From NCBI GenBank assembly GCA_022795445.1, contig JAAWGR010000004.1:21180-85179 (forward strand): 64,000 nt of DNA. The letters are read 5' to 3'. The position numbers and the translations under genes are program-made. Under the pieces are notes generated by a model. It was not told the origin of the DNA. It did no database searches and saw nothing but the letters and a program-made list of their open reading frames with translations. Shown here in pieces: positions 48,791 through 58,307 of the stretch (its first letter is position 1; each line of letters starts with the position of its first letter). The stretch is from Oscillibacter sp. GTDB taxonomy: Bacteria > Bacillota > Clostridia > Oscillospirales > Oscillospiraceae.

Positions 48791-49201
48791 ATGGTTCGCG
48801 AAATCATGAAGGATGAGGCTTTCCTCTCCCAAAAGGCGGAACCTGCCACGCCGAAGGACCTCGCCATCGCCCAGGATCTGTTGGACACCCTGGCCGCCCA
48901 TAAGGACGGCTGTGTCGGCATGGCAGCCAACATGATCGGCGTAAACAAACGCATCATTGTTTTTGACAATGACAGTTCCTACATGGTTATGTTCAATCCG
49001 GAAATCGTCAAAAAATCCGGGCCGTATAAGACAGAAGAAGGATGCCTCTCCCTTTCTGGCATTCGCAGCGCCCAGCGGTGGAATTCGATTAAGGTGCGGT
49101 ATCAGAATGAAAAATTCCAAATCCGCCTCAAGACGTTTACGGGTTGGACCGCACAGATTATCCAGCATGAAATCGATCACTGCAACGGCGTATTGATTTA
49201 G
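48791..49201 (+). CDS. def: Peptide deformylase (variant motif 1)
   Basis: GCVGMAANMIGV, EEGCLSL, QHEIDHCNGVLI. Confidence 0.88.
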   Translation: MVREIMKDEAFLSQKAEPATPKDLAIAQDLLDTLAAHKDGCVGMAANMIGVNKRIIVFDNDSSYMVMFNPEIVKKSGPYKTEEGCLSLSGIRSAQRWNSIKVRYQNEKFQIRLKTFTGWTAQIIQHEIDHCNGVLI

Positions 49202-49213
49202 CGCCCAACTATG

Positions 49214-49252
49214 CAAAACGTCCTGCCGCAGCTACGGCAGGACGTTTTATAA
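49214..49252 (+). terminator. Rho-independent terminator
   Basis: AAAACGTCCTGCCG-cagcta-CGGCAGGACGTTTT. Confidence 0.85.
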
Positions 49253-49258
49253 ATTCCA

Positions 49259-50539
49259 TCAATCGGCTTGAAAACCCACAAACGCACCTTCTTCATCAAA
49301 TACCGCCTGATACACCCTGCCGTCAATCGAAAGGGCTGGGTTGGCTTTGATTTCCTCTATGAGGCTTTCCGACGCATAAAACTCTCCCATGTGAAGAGTA
49401 TCCTTGATCCACACAACTTTGAACGGTTCGCCCAGGTATGGGATGGCCTTGAGGCAAAGCTGTACACACAATTTGTCTGTCTCCATCACAACCGGTATCC
49501 GAACATACTCCATGATCAAAGATGTGATTGCGTTGGGGTACGTCTCCTCAAAGGAGCTTTTGTCAAACACCCGACGGGTGGTCACATCTGCTGCACCCAC
49601 ACCGTTGAAATTGGAACCGGTTTTCGGCGACAGGTCCAGTACGCCGATTCGGTCAACAAACGGCCGCTCCCGGCCATTGTAAGTTCGGCCGATAACATTA
49701 GGGTCCATACCATTGCCGCTGATTTCCTTGCCAATCTGCTCCACAATCAGAACATTCACCTTCTCAAACGGCACCGTAGCCATCAGGCTCTTTGCCAACA
49801 GCAAGAGTTCCGGTTCTTCCGCTTCTATACACGCGTTGGGAATGGCCCGAATGGTATGGGTCTGGTGCAGAGCATTCTCCACGATACCAATGGCAAATGG
49901 GATATTGCAGTTCTTCAGCGCCGTGCGCCCGAAAGACGGTATGTTAACCGGCATATTGGCAAAGCCCCGCTGGTGACAGATACTTGCGCCGTACTGCTTC
50001 CCCAAGCCAATGGCCATCATCTTCATGATGCCGCTCTCGAAGGGACCATGGAAATCGGTGTGGGGTTTGATGCGGCCCACAGGGACGATATAGTCGCAAG
50101 AAAGCGCAAAGGCATCCAGGCACACATCCAGGCCCTCAGCGGAAACGCCAACCTTTTTGGTCTCCATAGTTGCGTGGATTTCACAGCCGCAGGCCTCTTC
50201 TGTAATGCCATAGTGTTCCAAGATGGCTCGCTGTCCCTCGGCAGTCGCGCCGCCGTGACTGCCCATAGCTGGTACGATATACGGCGTTGCACCCACTCGC
50301 CGGAGTTCCTCTGCAAACGTCCGCAGGATCAACACGCTATTGGCAATCTCACGGCTGGAAGCAGTAAAACAAACGGTACTGCCAGACTTGATCTGGTCAA
50401 GCGTCCCCTCCCGCTTCAAAGCGTCCCGTACCGCTTGGGGAATGTCTTGAATATGGGTATCGTCCAGTTTGTAGGAGACTTTGTAAAACCTTGGAATTGC
50501 AACATCTTGCAGCAGATCTTTTACTACGCCCATAACCAT
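49259..50539 (-). CDS. LarA-like (DUF2088) nickel-dependent racemase-family protein
   Basis: PAMGSHGGATAEGQRAILEHYGITEE, VPVGRIKPHTDFHGPFESGIMKMMAIGLGKQ. Confidence 0.8.
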   Translation of the reverse strand: MVMGVVKDLLQDVAIPRFYKVSYKLDDTHIQDIPQAVRDALKREGTLDQIKSGSTVCFTASSREIANSVLILRTFAEELRRVGATPYIVPAMGSHGGATAEGQRAILEHYGITEEACGCEIHATMETKKVGVSAEGLDVCLDAFALSCDYIVPVGRIKPHTDFHGPFESGIMKMMAIGLGKQYGASICHQRGFANMPVNIPSFGRTALKNCNIPFAIGIVENALHQTHTIRAIPNACIEAEEPELLLLAKSLMATVPFEKVNVLIVEQIGKEISGNGMDPNVIGRTYNGRERPFVDRIGVLDLSPKTGSNFNGVGAADVTTRRVFDKSSFEETYPNAITSLIMEYVRIPVVMETDKLCVQLCLKAIPYLGEPFKVVWIKDTLHMGEFYASESLIEEIKANPALSIDGRVYQAVFDEEGAFVGFQAD

Positions 50540-50575
50540 CCTCCTGCCGGTTTTTTCCCTCTAAAAATAGTCCTT

Positions 50576-51940
50576 TTAACGTCCCTTCCGTCCCCGATAG
50601 CCAGAACGCCCGGAACTAACACTCTTACCGTAACGGTAGCGCCGCTTGCTGAAAAACACTTTCCAAATTGCAAACAGAGCAATCAGCACGCCCACAACAC
50701 CTGCCGCAATCTGCACGCTGGTTTTCGAGCAAAACACCTTAACGTCCCGCCACAGCACCAGCAGCCGCGACGCTTCCACATCTGTAAACGCTAACAGCTC
50801 CACCTTCGCATATTCCTGCCCATCAATCTGTACGGACAGCTCTCCCAGCTTGTCCCCTTCGGTAATCGGAGCCTCTACGGGATCGTTGTCCAGTGTAATC
50901 ACACGCTCAATGCTCTCCATATCCAAATCCCGCGGCACCAGGATTTCTACCGACTCTGAAGGCCGCAGCGTCACATGGTCCTCATGTGAGAGCGATACCG
51001 GAGCCTCTCCAGCTACATCGGATTCTTCCAGGATTGTCTGGTATGTAAAGTTCGAAAACGCCCAGTCATACAGACGGTTCGTCTCGCCAAAGCTGTACGT
51101 CCACCAGGTTACACCATCTTCCAGCTTTACACGCTCTGTCCCCAGAACCACACAGATGAAACTGAGGCTTCCCCGCCGCGCCGAAGAAATCAGACAATGC
51201 CCTGCCTGGGAGTGGGAACCGGTCTTAATCCCATGGGCGTCCGGATTCAGATAGTCCTTTGAACGACCGGAGATCAAATAATTCGTGTTCCGCAGAACCC
51301 GTTCCTCGGAGAGGTTTGTTGCCGGAACCGTGATGGAAGCAGTGTCGCAAATTGTCATAAACGTCGGGTATTCCATCGCCGCCTTGGTGATCAAATATAG
51401 ATCCCAAGCCGTGGAATAGTGCTGGTCATCATGCAGGCCGTGCGGATTCATGAAGTGCGTGTTTTCGCATCCCAGCTCTTTTGCCGTTGCGTTCATCATA
51501 TCCACGAAGCCGCTCACAGAACCTGCGATCTTTTCGCCCAAGATATTGCATGCCTCGTTTGCTGATACCACCAGCATGCAGTACAGCAGATTTTCTACGC
51601 TCATGATCTCACCCGCCTTGATCTCGGCGGTACTACCGTCCTCTGCAAGCCCCTCCATGGCCGTTGCTGTTACGGTAATTTCTTGATTTAGTGAAAGCTG
51701 TCCTGCATCAACTGCACGCAAAACCAAAAGCGCTGTCATTACTTTTGTTAGGCTCGCTGGGTACATCTCCTGATGCTCATTCTTCGCGTACACGATTGCC
51801 CCGGTTTTTTCGTCCACCAGCAGCGCCGCCTTCGCCTGAACATCCGGTGCGTCGATTGCTGACGCCGGGATGCTCAAGATACTCAGCATCAAAACGACTG
51901 CGAAAAAAACGGAAAAAAAGCGTCTAGTTTTCATACCCAA
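50576..51940 (-). CDS. D-alanyl-D-alanine carboxypeptidase (DacF/PBP5-like)
   Basis: YPASLTKVMTALL SxxK motif, SANEA, HGIKTGSHSQAGHCLISSARR KTG motif. Confidence 0.95.
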   Translation of the reverse strand: MGMKTRRFFSVFFAVVLMLSILSIPASAIDAPDVQAKAALLVDEKTGAIVYAKNEHQEMYPASLTKVMTALLVLRAVDAGQLSLNQEITVTATAMEGLAEDGSTAEIKAGEIMSVENLLYCMLVVSANEACNILGEKIAGSVSGFVDMMNATAKELGCENTHFMNPHGLHDDQHYSTAWDLYLITKAAMEYPTFMTICDTASITVPATNLSEERVLRNTNYLISGRSKDYLNPDAHGIKTGSHSQAGHCLISSARRGSLSFICVVLGTERVKLEDGVTWWTYSFGETNRLYDWAFSNFTYQTILEESDVAGEAPVSLSHEDHVTLRPSESVEILVPRDLDMESIERVITLDNDPVEAPITEGDKLGELSVQIDGQEYAKVELLAFTDVEASRLLVLWRDVKVFCSKTSVQIAAGVVGVLIALFAIWKVFFSKRRYRYGKSVSSGRSGYRGRKGR

Positions 51941-51978
51941 CCCCCGTAAAATATGTTATACTGTTTTTGCTGCGTCTG

Positions 51979-52062
51979 CCTGCTTTTTTGAGGCTCCCGC
52001 CTCAAGCTTCGGCGTGGGGCTCCGCCCCACACCCCGCCGCCTTTGAATAGGCGGGCGAAACT
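51979..52062. repeat. Second GC-rich multi-hairpin element
   Basis: TTTTTTGAGGCTCCCGCCTCAAG / GTGGGGCTCCGCCCCACACCCCG / CCCGCCgcctttgaataGGCGGGCG. Confidence 0.75.
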
Positions 52063-52100
52063 TTTATCAAGTATACCAAAAAAAACAAGGAAGTGCAACC

Positions 52101-52490
52101 ATGTACCCTCAAAGAAAAATTGCCAGAGCCGAATGGCTCCTTCTGGCCTTTACCGCTCTCTTTTTATGCTTCCTTGCCGGACTTTTCTTCCGCGACCGCA
52201 ACGCTATGGATGTTCCCGTTGGCATTGAGACGGAGGTCACTGTCCCACAAGAGGAAATCCAGCCCGACGTATCTCCTTTGAACCTGAACACAGCCTCTGT
52301 GGAAGAACTGACCACCCTTCCTGGAATTGGCGAAGCCTTGGCCCAGAGGATTATTGCATACCGTATGGAAAATGGCCCCTTTCAAACAGTTGAGGATATT
52401 GTGAATGTCTCTGGCATCGGCGAGTCGAAGCTGGCCGGTTTAGAGGGCCTTGTGACTGTGGAGGAATTGAATGAAGATTTTGGTAGTTGA
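52101..52490 (+). CDS. ComEA-like helix-hairpin-helix protein with TM anchor
   Basis: [52 protein letters not shown]. Confidence 0.9.
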   Translation: MYPQRKIARAEWLLLAFTALFLCFLAGLFFRDRNAMDVPVGIETEVTVPQEEIQPDVSPLNLNTASVEELTTLPGIGEALAQRIIAYRMENGPFQTVEDIVNVSGIGESKLAGLEGLVTVEELNEDFGS

Positions 52491-53148
52491 TGATGAACGT
52501 ACTCTGGTGAAGGGGATTAAGTTTAACCTGGAAAATGAGGGTTACGAGGTGGAATGTGCCTATGATGGCCTTGCCGCTGTGGACCTCACCCGAGAAGGCC
52601 GGTTTGATTTGATTATTTTGGATTTGATGATGCCTGAGCTGGATGGCCTGGAGGCCTGTATGCGCATCCGGGAGTTTTCCAATGTCCCGATTATTATGCT
52701 GACCGCAAAAAGCGAGGACACGGATAAGTTGATGGGCTTTGAGTGCGGCGCGGATGATTACTTGACAAAGCCGTTTAATATTCTGGAGCTGAAAGCCCGT
52801 GCCCGCGCCCTTCTCCGCCGTGCTGCAGGCGTCCAGCGGAACCGCGGAAGTATCCTGACAGCAGGCGATCTCTCGTTGGATACAGAAGCCCGTGTAGCTG
52901 TCCGCGATGGAAAAACGGTTGACCTCACTGCCAAGGAGTATGACCTGATCGAACTGCTTATGCGTAACCCCCGGCGCGTTTATAGCCGGGAAAATTTGAT
53001 GAATGTTGTTTGGGGCTACAGCTATGCCGGAGACTACCGGACGGTTGATGTACACATTCGCCGTCTTCGGGAGAAGCTGGAACAAAACCCAGCGGAGCCG
53101 GATCATATTATGACCAAATGGGGGGTTGGGTACTATTTCAAAGAATAA
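52471..53148 (+). CDS. OmpR-family response regulator
   Basis: [71 protein letters not shown]. Confidence 0.95.
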   Translation: MKILVVDDERTLVKGIKFNLENEGYEVECAYDGLAAVDLTREGRFDLIILDLMMPELDGLEACMRIREFSNVPIIMLTAKSEDTDKLMGFECGADDYLTKPFNILELKARARALLRRAAGVQRNRGSILTAGDLSLDTEARVAVRDGKTVDLTAKEYDLIELLMRNPRRVYSRENLMNVVWGYSYAGDYRTVDVHIRRLREKLEQNPAEPDHIMTKWGVGYYFKE

Positions 53149-54571
53149 ACGAACGCTCTGGGACAGCTTGCAGTTCCGTTTTGGCCTAAGCTATATCTTG
53201 GTTATTGTCGGCGTCCTGCTCCTGCTGAACACTTATCCCCTTTTGGCCTCTGAAGATCTGGTGTTCCGCTCAAAAACCGCCACCATGCAAAGCGGCATTT
53301 CCGTCATGATCAACTCCCTCTCCGGCCTGGACCGCCTTACGGAAGAAAATGTTGCCTCCGTTATGGCCATCGCCCAGGATACGCCCTTTTCCCGCATTAT
53401 GGTCACCGACGGCACTGGGCTGGTCCTCTTTGACTCTCGGGAAACTGGCAGCGCCGTGGGGGATTACGCCCTGTTTGCCGAAATCGTACAAGCCCTCCTG
53501 GGATTCGACGCTTCCAGCTGCACCTACCAGGGAGGAGCCTTCCGTAGCCGCGCCGCTTCTCCGGTCTTGTATCAGAATCAGATCATCGGCGCAGTCTATG
53601 CCTATGAGTATGACACCGAACAAGCCGCCCTGCTGTCAGACCTGCAAAGCAACCTCCTCCGCCTCTCCGGCGTGATTGGCGTGGTCGTCCTTGTATTGAG
53701 TCTAATCCTTTCCAAAGCCCTCACCCAGAAGATCGGACTCCTCCTGACGGCCATCCGGGAAGTGCGAGAAGGAGCTTACAGCCACCGGGCGGAAATCCGC
53801 GGCCGGGATGAGATCGCCCAAATCGGCCAGGAATTCAACAGCCTGACCGACCGTCTCCAAACGACGGAGACTGCCCGCCGCCGCTTTGTCTCCGACGCCT
53901 CCCATGAACTGAAAACTCCCCTTGCGGCTATCCGCCTCCTGTCAGATTCCATTTTGCAGACGGAGAACATTGACCCAGAGACCACCCGGGAATTTGTCTC
54001 CGACATCGGCCGCGAGGCAGAACGCCTCTCCCGCATCACGGAAGACCTCCTACGCCTCACCCGCCTGGACAGCGGTATCTTGGAAGCGGCAACTGAAGTG
54101 GACGTTTTGCCGGTTTTAGAGCAGGTTATGCGTATGATGAGCCTTGTGGCGCAGGAGAAGGAGGTCGACCTCACTTATTCTGCCGCTGAGGACTGTACAG
54201 TCATGGCAACGAAAGATGAAATCCATCAGGTGATTTACAACCTCACGGACAACGCTATCAAATACTCTGCCTCCGGCGGAGCCGTTCAGGTGTCCCTTTC
54301 GTTAGAAGATAAGCAGGTTGTGCTGTCCGTAGCAGATCACGGCGTTGGGATTCCTGAGGCCGACCTTCCCCGGATTTTTGAACGCTTTTACCGGGTAGAC
54401 AAGGCCCGTTCCAGAGCCGCAGGCGGCACAGGCTTGGGACTGTCAATTGTCAGCGATACCGTAAAACGCCGCGGCGGCACTGTAGAGGCTGCAAACCGTC
54501 CCGAAGGCGGCGCGGTATTCACGGTCCGCTGGCCCCAGCTGCTCCATCCGGAAGGGGGCGAGATGGTATGA
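53126..54571 (+). CDS. Sensor histidine kinase (HAMP-HisKA-HATPase_c)
   Basis: SDASHELKTPLAAIRLL, NLTDNAIKYS, VADHGVGIPEADLPRIFERFYRVDKARSRAAGGTGLGLSIV; TTG start. Confidence 0.95.
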   Translation: MGTISKNKRTLWDSLQFRFGLSYILVIVGVLLLLNTYPLLASEDLVFRSKTATMQSGISVMINSLSGLDRLTEENVASVMAIAQDTPFSRIMVTDGTGLVLFDSRETGSAVGDYALFAEIVQALLGFDASSCTYQGGAFRSRAASPVLYQNQIIGAVYAYEYDTEQAALLSDLQSNLLRLSGVIGVVVLVLSLILSKALTQKIGLLLTAIREVREGAYSHRAEIRGRDEIAQIGQEFNSLTDRLQTTETARRRFVSDASHELKTPLAAIRLLSDSILQTENIDPETTREFVSDIGREAERLSRITEDLLRLTRLDSGILEAATEVDVLPVLEQVMRMMSLVAQEKEVDLTYSAAEDCTVMATKDEIHQVIYNLTDNAIKYSASGGAVQVSLSLEDKQVVLSVADHGVGIPEADLPRIFERFYRVDKARSRAAGGTGLGLSIVSDTVKRRGGTVEAANRPEGGAVFTVRWPQLLHPEGGEMV

Positions 54572-55452
54572 GTGGTAAAAAACGCTTACTCTGCGGTGGA
54601 TTGCTTTTGGTTCTGCTGGTACCATTACTGTTTGCCTGCACTGCTGAGGAAATTGGCGATGGCGGCTACGACCTCTATTTCCAAGAATCGAACCTGAACC
54701 TCGCAGCAGGCGGCGGCGCATTTCAGACGGAACGCGTCTACCTAAGTGCGGAGGATGACCCGCAGAAGCTGGCGGAGGCCTTGATAGCGGAATTGCTGAA
54801 GGGTCCCCGGGACGAGACGCTAAAAAATACAATCCCTGCCGGGACAACTTTACAATCCTTAGAACTGACGGGCCACCGGGCAGTGGTGGATTTGTCGGGG
54901 ACTTACAGCAACCTATCCGGCGTAGCGCTGACTATGGCGGACTACGCCATCACCTTGACGTTGACGCAGATTCCCGAGATTCTGGCTGTACAGATCACTG
55001 TCTGGGGCAGGAGCTTGGCATATCGGGAAAAACAGGTGTTTATGAGTCGGGAAGTATTGCTGTCCCAGGAGGAGGATGTCCTTCGGACGATTCCGGCGAC
55101 CCTGTATTTTCTCAACGCTGATGGCGTTCTGACGCCGGAGGAACGACTTTTGGACCTCTATGAAGGCGATACGCAGGTGGGAGCAGCGGCGCGGGCCTTG
55201 CAGCGCGGGCCGGAGAACCGGAATTTGTCCCCTGTCCTGCCGGAAAGCTTTCATCTGAATTCCGTGTGGCAGGAGGACGATATTTGTTATATCAATTTTT
55301 CTACCGCCCAATTGGAAGAAGGGATCGAAGGGCTGGAAACTGCCGCCTACGCCTTGGGGCTAACGATGTGCTCTCTGGAAAACATAGAGGAAACCTGGTT
55401 CTTGGTAGACGGCGAGTTTAATGACAGCTTTGCCCCCATCCACGGAGAATGA
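54568..55452 (+). CDS. GerMN-domain lipoprotein
   Basis: Lipobox LLFAC; paired GerMN repeats (LIAELLKGPRDETLKNTIPAGTTLQSLELTGHRAVVDLSGTY; INFSTAQLEEG); ATGA overlap with HK. Confidence 0.85.
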   Translation: MSGKKRLLCGGLLLVLLVPLLFACTAEEIGDGGYDLYFQESNLNLAAGGGAFQTERVYLSAEDDPQKLAEALIAELLKGPRDETLKNTIPAGTTLQSLELTGHRAVVDLSGTYSNLSGVALTMADYAITLTLTQIPEILAVQITVWGRSLAYREKQVFMSREVLLSQEEDVLRTIPATLYFLNADGVLTPEERLLDLYEGDTQVGAAARALQRGPENRNLSPVLPESFHLNSVWQEDDICYINFSTAQLEEGIEGLETAAYALGLTMCSLENIEETWFLVDGEFNDSFAPIHGE

Positions 55453-55454
55453 CA

Positions 55455-55492
55455 AAAAGCGGAAGGATATTCGTCCTCCCGCTTTTTTCCTC
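55455..55492. terminator. Rho-independent terminator between converging genes
   Basis: AAAAAGCGGaAGGA-tattcg-TCCTcCCGCTTTTTT. Confidence 0.85.
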
Positions 55493-55916
55493 AAATTACA
55501 TAGTTATCGCCAGCCTGCCCGGCATCCATTAAGTCCGCCAGCGTAATACTGTCCAAATATTCACGAATCACCTTATCAAGCCCCTGCCAGACCCATAACG
55601 TTGAGCATTCCGCCATGCGTGAGCATCCGCCCTGTTCCAAGCAGCTCACCGGTGCAAGGCTGTCCTCCGTCAAGCGCAGGATGCTGCCTACGGTGTACGT
55701 CTCCGGCGCTCTCGTCAAGCGATAACCACCACCCTTTCCACGCAGTCCGGTCAGCAGGCTGTTCTTTACCAGAATCTTCAAAATGCTTTCCAAGTACTTT
55801 TCCGAAATTTCCTGTCGCTCCGCCACTTCTTTCAGCGGCACCCAGCCCTCTGGCTGATGTTCTGCCAAATCCACCAGAACCCGCAGGGCATAGCGCCCTT
55901 TTGTTGAAATCAGCAT
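55491..55916 (-). CDS. Rrf2 family transcriptional regulator (CymR/IscR-like)
   Basis: MLISTKGRYALRVLVDLAEHQ, ISEKYLESILKILVKNSLLTGLRGKGGGYRL. Confidence 0.93.
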   Translation of the reverse strand: MLISTKGRYALRVLVDLAEHQPEGWVPLKEVAERQEISEKYLESILKILVKNSLLTGLRGKGGGYRLTRAPETYTVGSILRLTEDSLAPVSCLEQGGCSRMAECSTLWVWQGLDKVIREYLDSITLADLMDAGQAGDNYVI

Positions 55917-55999
55917 AACACCCTCCTTTATTTACCTATTATACAACATGGTATATAGGATTTCAATGCTCTTTTGGGAAACTTTTTCTCCGCCTCCCC

Positions 56000-56028
56000 T
56001 TGACATCTGGAACGGAAGCCATTATAAT
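56000..56028 (+). promoter_or_regulatory. Perfect consensus promoter TTGACA-N17-TATAAT for cysK
   Basis: TTGACA 56000-56005, TATAAT 56023-56028. Confidence 0.8.
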
Positions 56029-56035
56029 CCATATA

Positions 56036-56056
56036 TACCTACCTGATAAGTTGGTA
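56036..56056. promoter_or_regulatory. Operator-like dyad downstream of cysK -10, candidate Rrf2 site
   Basis: TACCTAC-ctgataa-GTTGGTA dyad. Confidence 0.5.
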
Positions 56057-56118
56057 ATTAAACCATCCGCCGCCTTGCAAAATACCGCGGCAGCCTATTT
56101 TTAAGGAGGAAGCAAATT

Positions 56119-57048
56119 ATGGCCATCTACACTTCTGCCGAACAGCTTATCGGCGGAACCCCACTGTTGGAATTGACCCACATCGAAAAGCAGGAAAACC
56201 TCCCCGCCCGCATCCTGGGCAAGTTGGAATACCTGAATCCTGCTGGGTCCGTTAAGGACCGTATCGCCAAAGCTATGCTGGACGACGCGCAAGCTAAGGG
56301 CTTTCTGAAGCCTGATTCTGTCATCATCGAACCCACTTCCGGCAACACCGGCATCGGCCTCGCCTCTGTTGCGGCGGCGCGAGGGCTGCGGATCATCATC
56401 GTCATGCCAGAGACCATGAGTGTAGAACGCCGCCAGCTGATGAAAGCGTACGGCGCGGAGTTGGTCCTCACGGAAGGCGCTAAAGGTATGAAAGGCGCTA
56501 TCGCAAAGGCAGAGGAACTGGCAAAGGAAATACCCAACAGCTTCATCCCCGGCCAGTTTGTAAACCCGGCCAATCCCGCCATCCATCAGGCAACAACCGG
56601 CCCTGAGATTTGGGAAGATACCAACGGCGAAGTCGACATTTTCGTCGCAGGCGTAGGCACTGGCGGTACGATCACTGGCGTCGGCTCGTACTTAAAGGGC
56701 AAAAAGCCCGGCGTCAAAATCGTAGCTGTGGAGCCCGCTGCCTCTCCTGTCTTGAGTAAGGGCACGGCTGGTTCCCATAAAATCCAGGGCATCGGCGCAG
56801 GCTTTGTCCCTGATGTGCTGGATACCAGCGTCTATGATGAAATTATCACCGTTGAAAACGACGACGCTTTCGCCGCCGGCCGCCTGGTCGGGCACTCCGA
56901 AGGCATCTTGGTCGGTATTTCCTCCGGCGCAGCGGTTTGGGCCGCTATCCAGCTGGCAAATCGTCCAGAAAACAAGGGCAAAACCATTGTCGCCCTCCTC
57001 CCCGACACCGGCGACCGTTACCTCTCTACCCCGCTGTTTGCAGACTGA
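56119..57048 (+). CDS. cysK: Cysteine synthase A
   Basis: [22 protein letters not shown]-lysine motif, [33 protein letters not shown]. Confidence 0.97.
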   Translation: MAIYTSAEQLIGGTPLLELTHIEKQENLPARILGKLEYLNPAGSVKDRIAKAMLDDAQAKGFLKPDSVIIEPTSGNTGIGLASVAAARGLRIIIVMPETMSVERRQLMKAYGAELVLTEGAKGMKGAIAKAEELAKEIPNSFIPGQFVNPANPAIHQATTGPEIWEDTNGEVDIFVAGVGTGGTITGVGSYLKGKKPGVKIVAVEPAASPVLSKGTAGSHKIQGIGAGFVPDVLDTSVYDEIITVENDDAFAAGRLVGHSEGILVGISSGAAVWAAIQLANRPENKGKTIVALLPDTGDRYLSTPLFAD

Positions 57049-57052
57049 CTGG

Positions 57053-57090
57053 AAAAGGCTTCACAGATTCAAATCTGTGAAGCCTTTCCT
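57053..57090. terminator. Rho-independent terminator between converging genes
   Basis: AAAGGCTTCACAGATT-ca-AATCTGTGAAGCCTTT. Confidence 0.85.
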
Positions 57091-57096
57091 TTCAGT

Positions 57097-58227
57097 TTAT
57101 GGGTTCCACTGGCTCGCCGTAAGGTCTACCGTCCCATCTGGACGGAAAACCACTCCCTCTGCCTCCAGCCATGCCCGCTGTGTGCCAGGACTATAGGTAT
57201 CAAAGGCTGCTTTTGTCCCGCCGCCGCGGTCCACGACCCGGTGGCACGGAACACTCTCATCCCGGCAGGACGCCATCGCATTACCAACTGTTATGGAAAA
57301 ATGAGGCATCCCGATCATCCGGGCAATCTGACCGTAAGTCATCACCTTTCCTGCTGGGATTTGCCGCACGATGTCGTAAATCGCCGCAAATGTGCCGCCT
57401 GCCGGACGTTTTCCCGCAGCCGCCTCCTGCAGCTCATATAGGTCGGTCCGCCTCGCAGAGAGGATGGGCAGCTGTTTTCGGACAGCCTCCAGCCGCGCAA
57501 AATCCAGCTCAGCAAAGAGTGTCGCCTCCTCCGCCCCAGCCCGGCAAAGGATGTTACCCCATGGGTCTACTGCCAAAGAGTTGCCATAGGCAACATAAGA
57601 CGCCTCCTCATCCCATGCTGGAGAAACGCCTACCGTAAAGCACTGGTTATCTACAGCCCTTTGGCGAAATAACAGCTCCCAATGGGCAGGGCCTGTGGTC
57701 ATATTAAACGCCGCTGGAACGAAAATGCACTGTGCTCCCCGCAGGCACATACAGCGGGCCAACTCTTCAAACCGCAAATCAAAGCAGATGCAGACGCCCA
57801 TCATCCCAAATTCTGTCTCAAACGTAGTAATTGCCCCACCTGGAGATAGGGTATCGGACTCAAAAAAACGCTGCCCTCCTGCAACATCAATGTCAAACAG
57901 GTGCGCCTTACGGTGCTTTGCCAACCGCTCCCCATTTCGTCCAAACACGTAACAAGTATTGTATACATGTTCTCCGTCCAGCTCCGGTAATGATCCTCCT
58001 ACAATGTATATGCCCAGCTCTGCCGCTAGGGCTGACAAGGCTCTTTGTGCCTCCCCGCCGTCTTTTTCTCCGTAAGCACGGAAGCAGGCATTGTCGTATG
58101 GACAGCAGAACATCTCCGGCAAAACCACTAGATCAGTCTCCCGCGCCTCCTTAATTTTTAAGCAGGCGCATCGAATGTCCTCCTGTTTATTGCCCGTTAC
58201 TTTCATTTGTATTAAAGCGACTCGCAC
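57097..58227 (-). CDS. Fusion: carbon-nitrogen hydrolase (nitrilase superfamily) + MGMT/ATL-type alkyltransferase domain
   Basis: Nitrilase E-K-C (LPEMF, HRKAHLFD, CICFDLRF) then IPAGKVMTYGQIARMIG...SVPCHRVVDRGGG in the same 376-aa frame. Confidence 0.9.
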   Translation of the reverse strand: MRVALIQMKVTGNKQEDIRCACLKIKEARETDLVVLPEMFCCPYDNACFRAYGEKDGGEAQRALSALAAELGIYIVGGSLPELDGEHVYNTCYVFGRNGERLAKHRKAHLFDIDVAGGQRFFESDTLSPGGAITTFETEFGMMGVCICFDLRFEELARCMCLRGAQCIFVPAAFNMTTGPAHWELLFRQRAVDNQCFTVGVSPAWDEEASYVAYGNSLAVDPWGNILCRAGAEEATLFAELDFARLEAVRKQLPILSARRTDLYELQEAAAGKRPAGGTFAAIYDIVRQIPAGKVMTYGQIARMIGMPHFSITVGNAMASCRDESVPCHRVVDRGGGTKAAFDTYSPGTQRAWLEAEGVVFRPDGTVDLTASQWNP

Positions 58228-58307
58228 AACAGCATACCTCCTTTTTCGGGTGCTCGACAGTGCATGGAAACTTTGATATAATATATTGCAAAAAAGGGGG
58301 ATTTTTT

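Noticed and set aside
49268-50794. 508-aa plus ORF opposite the LarA-like gene
   Set aside because: Antisense shadow; sense frame has family motifs and an RBS
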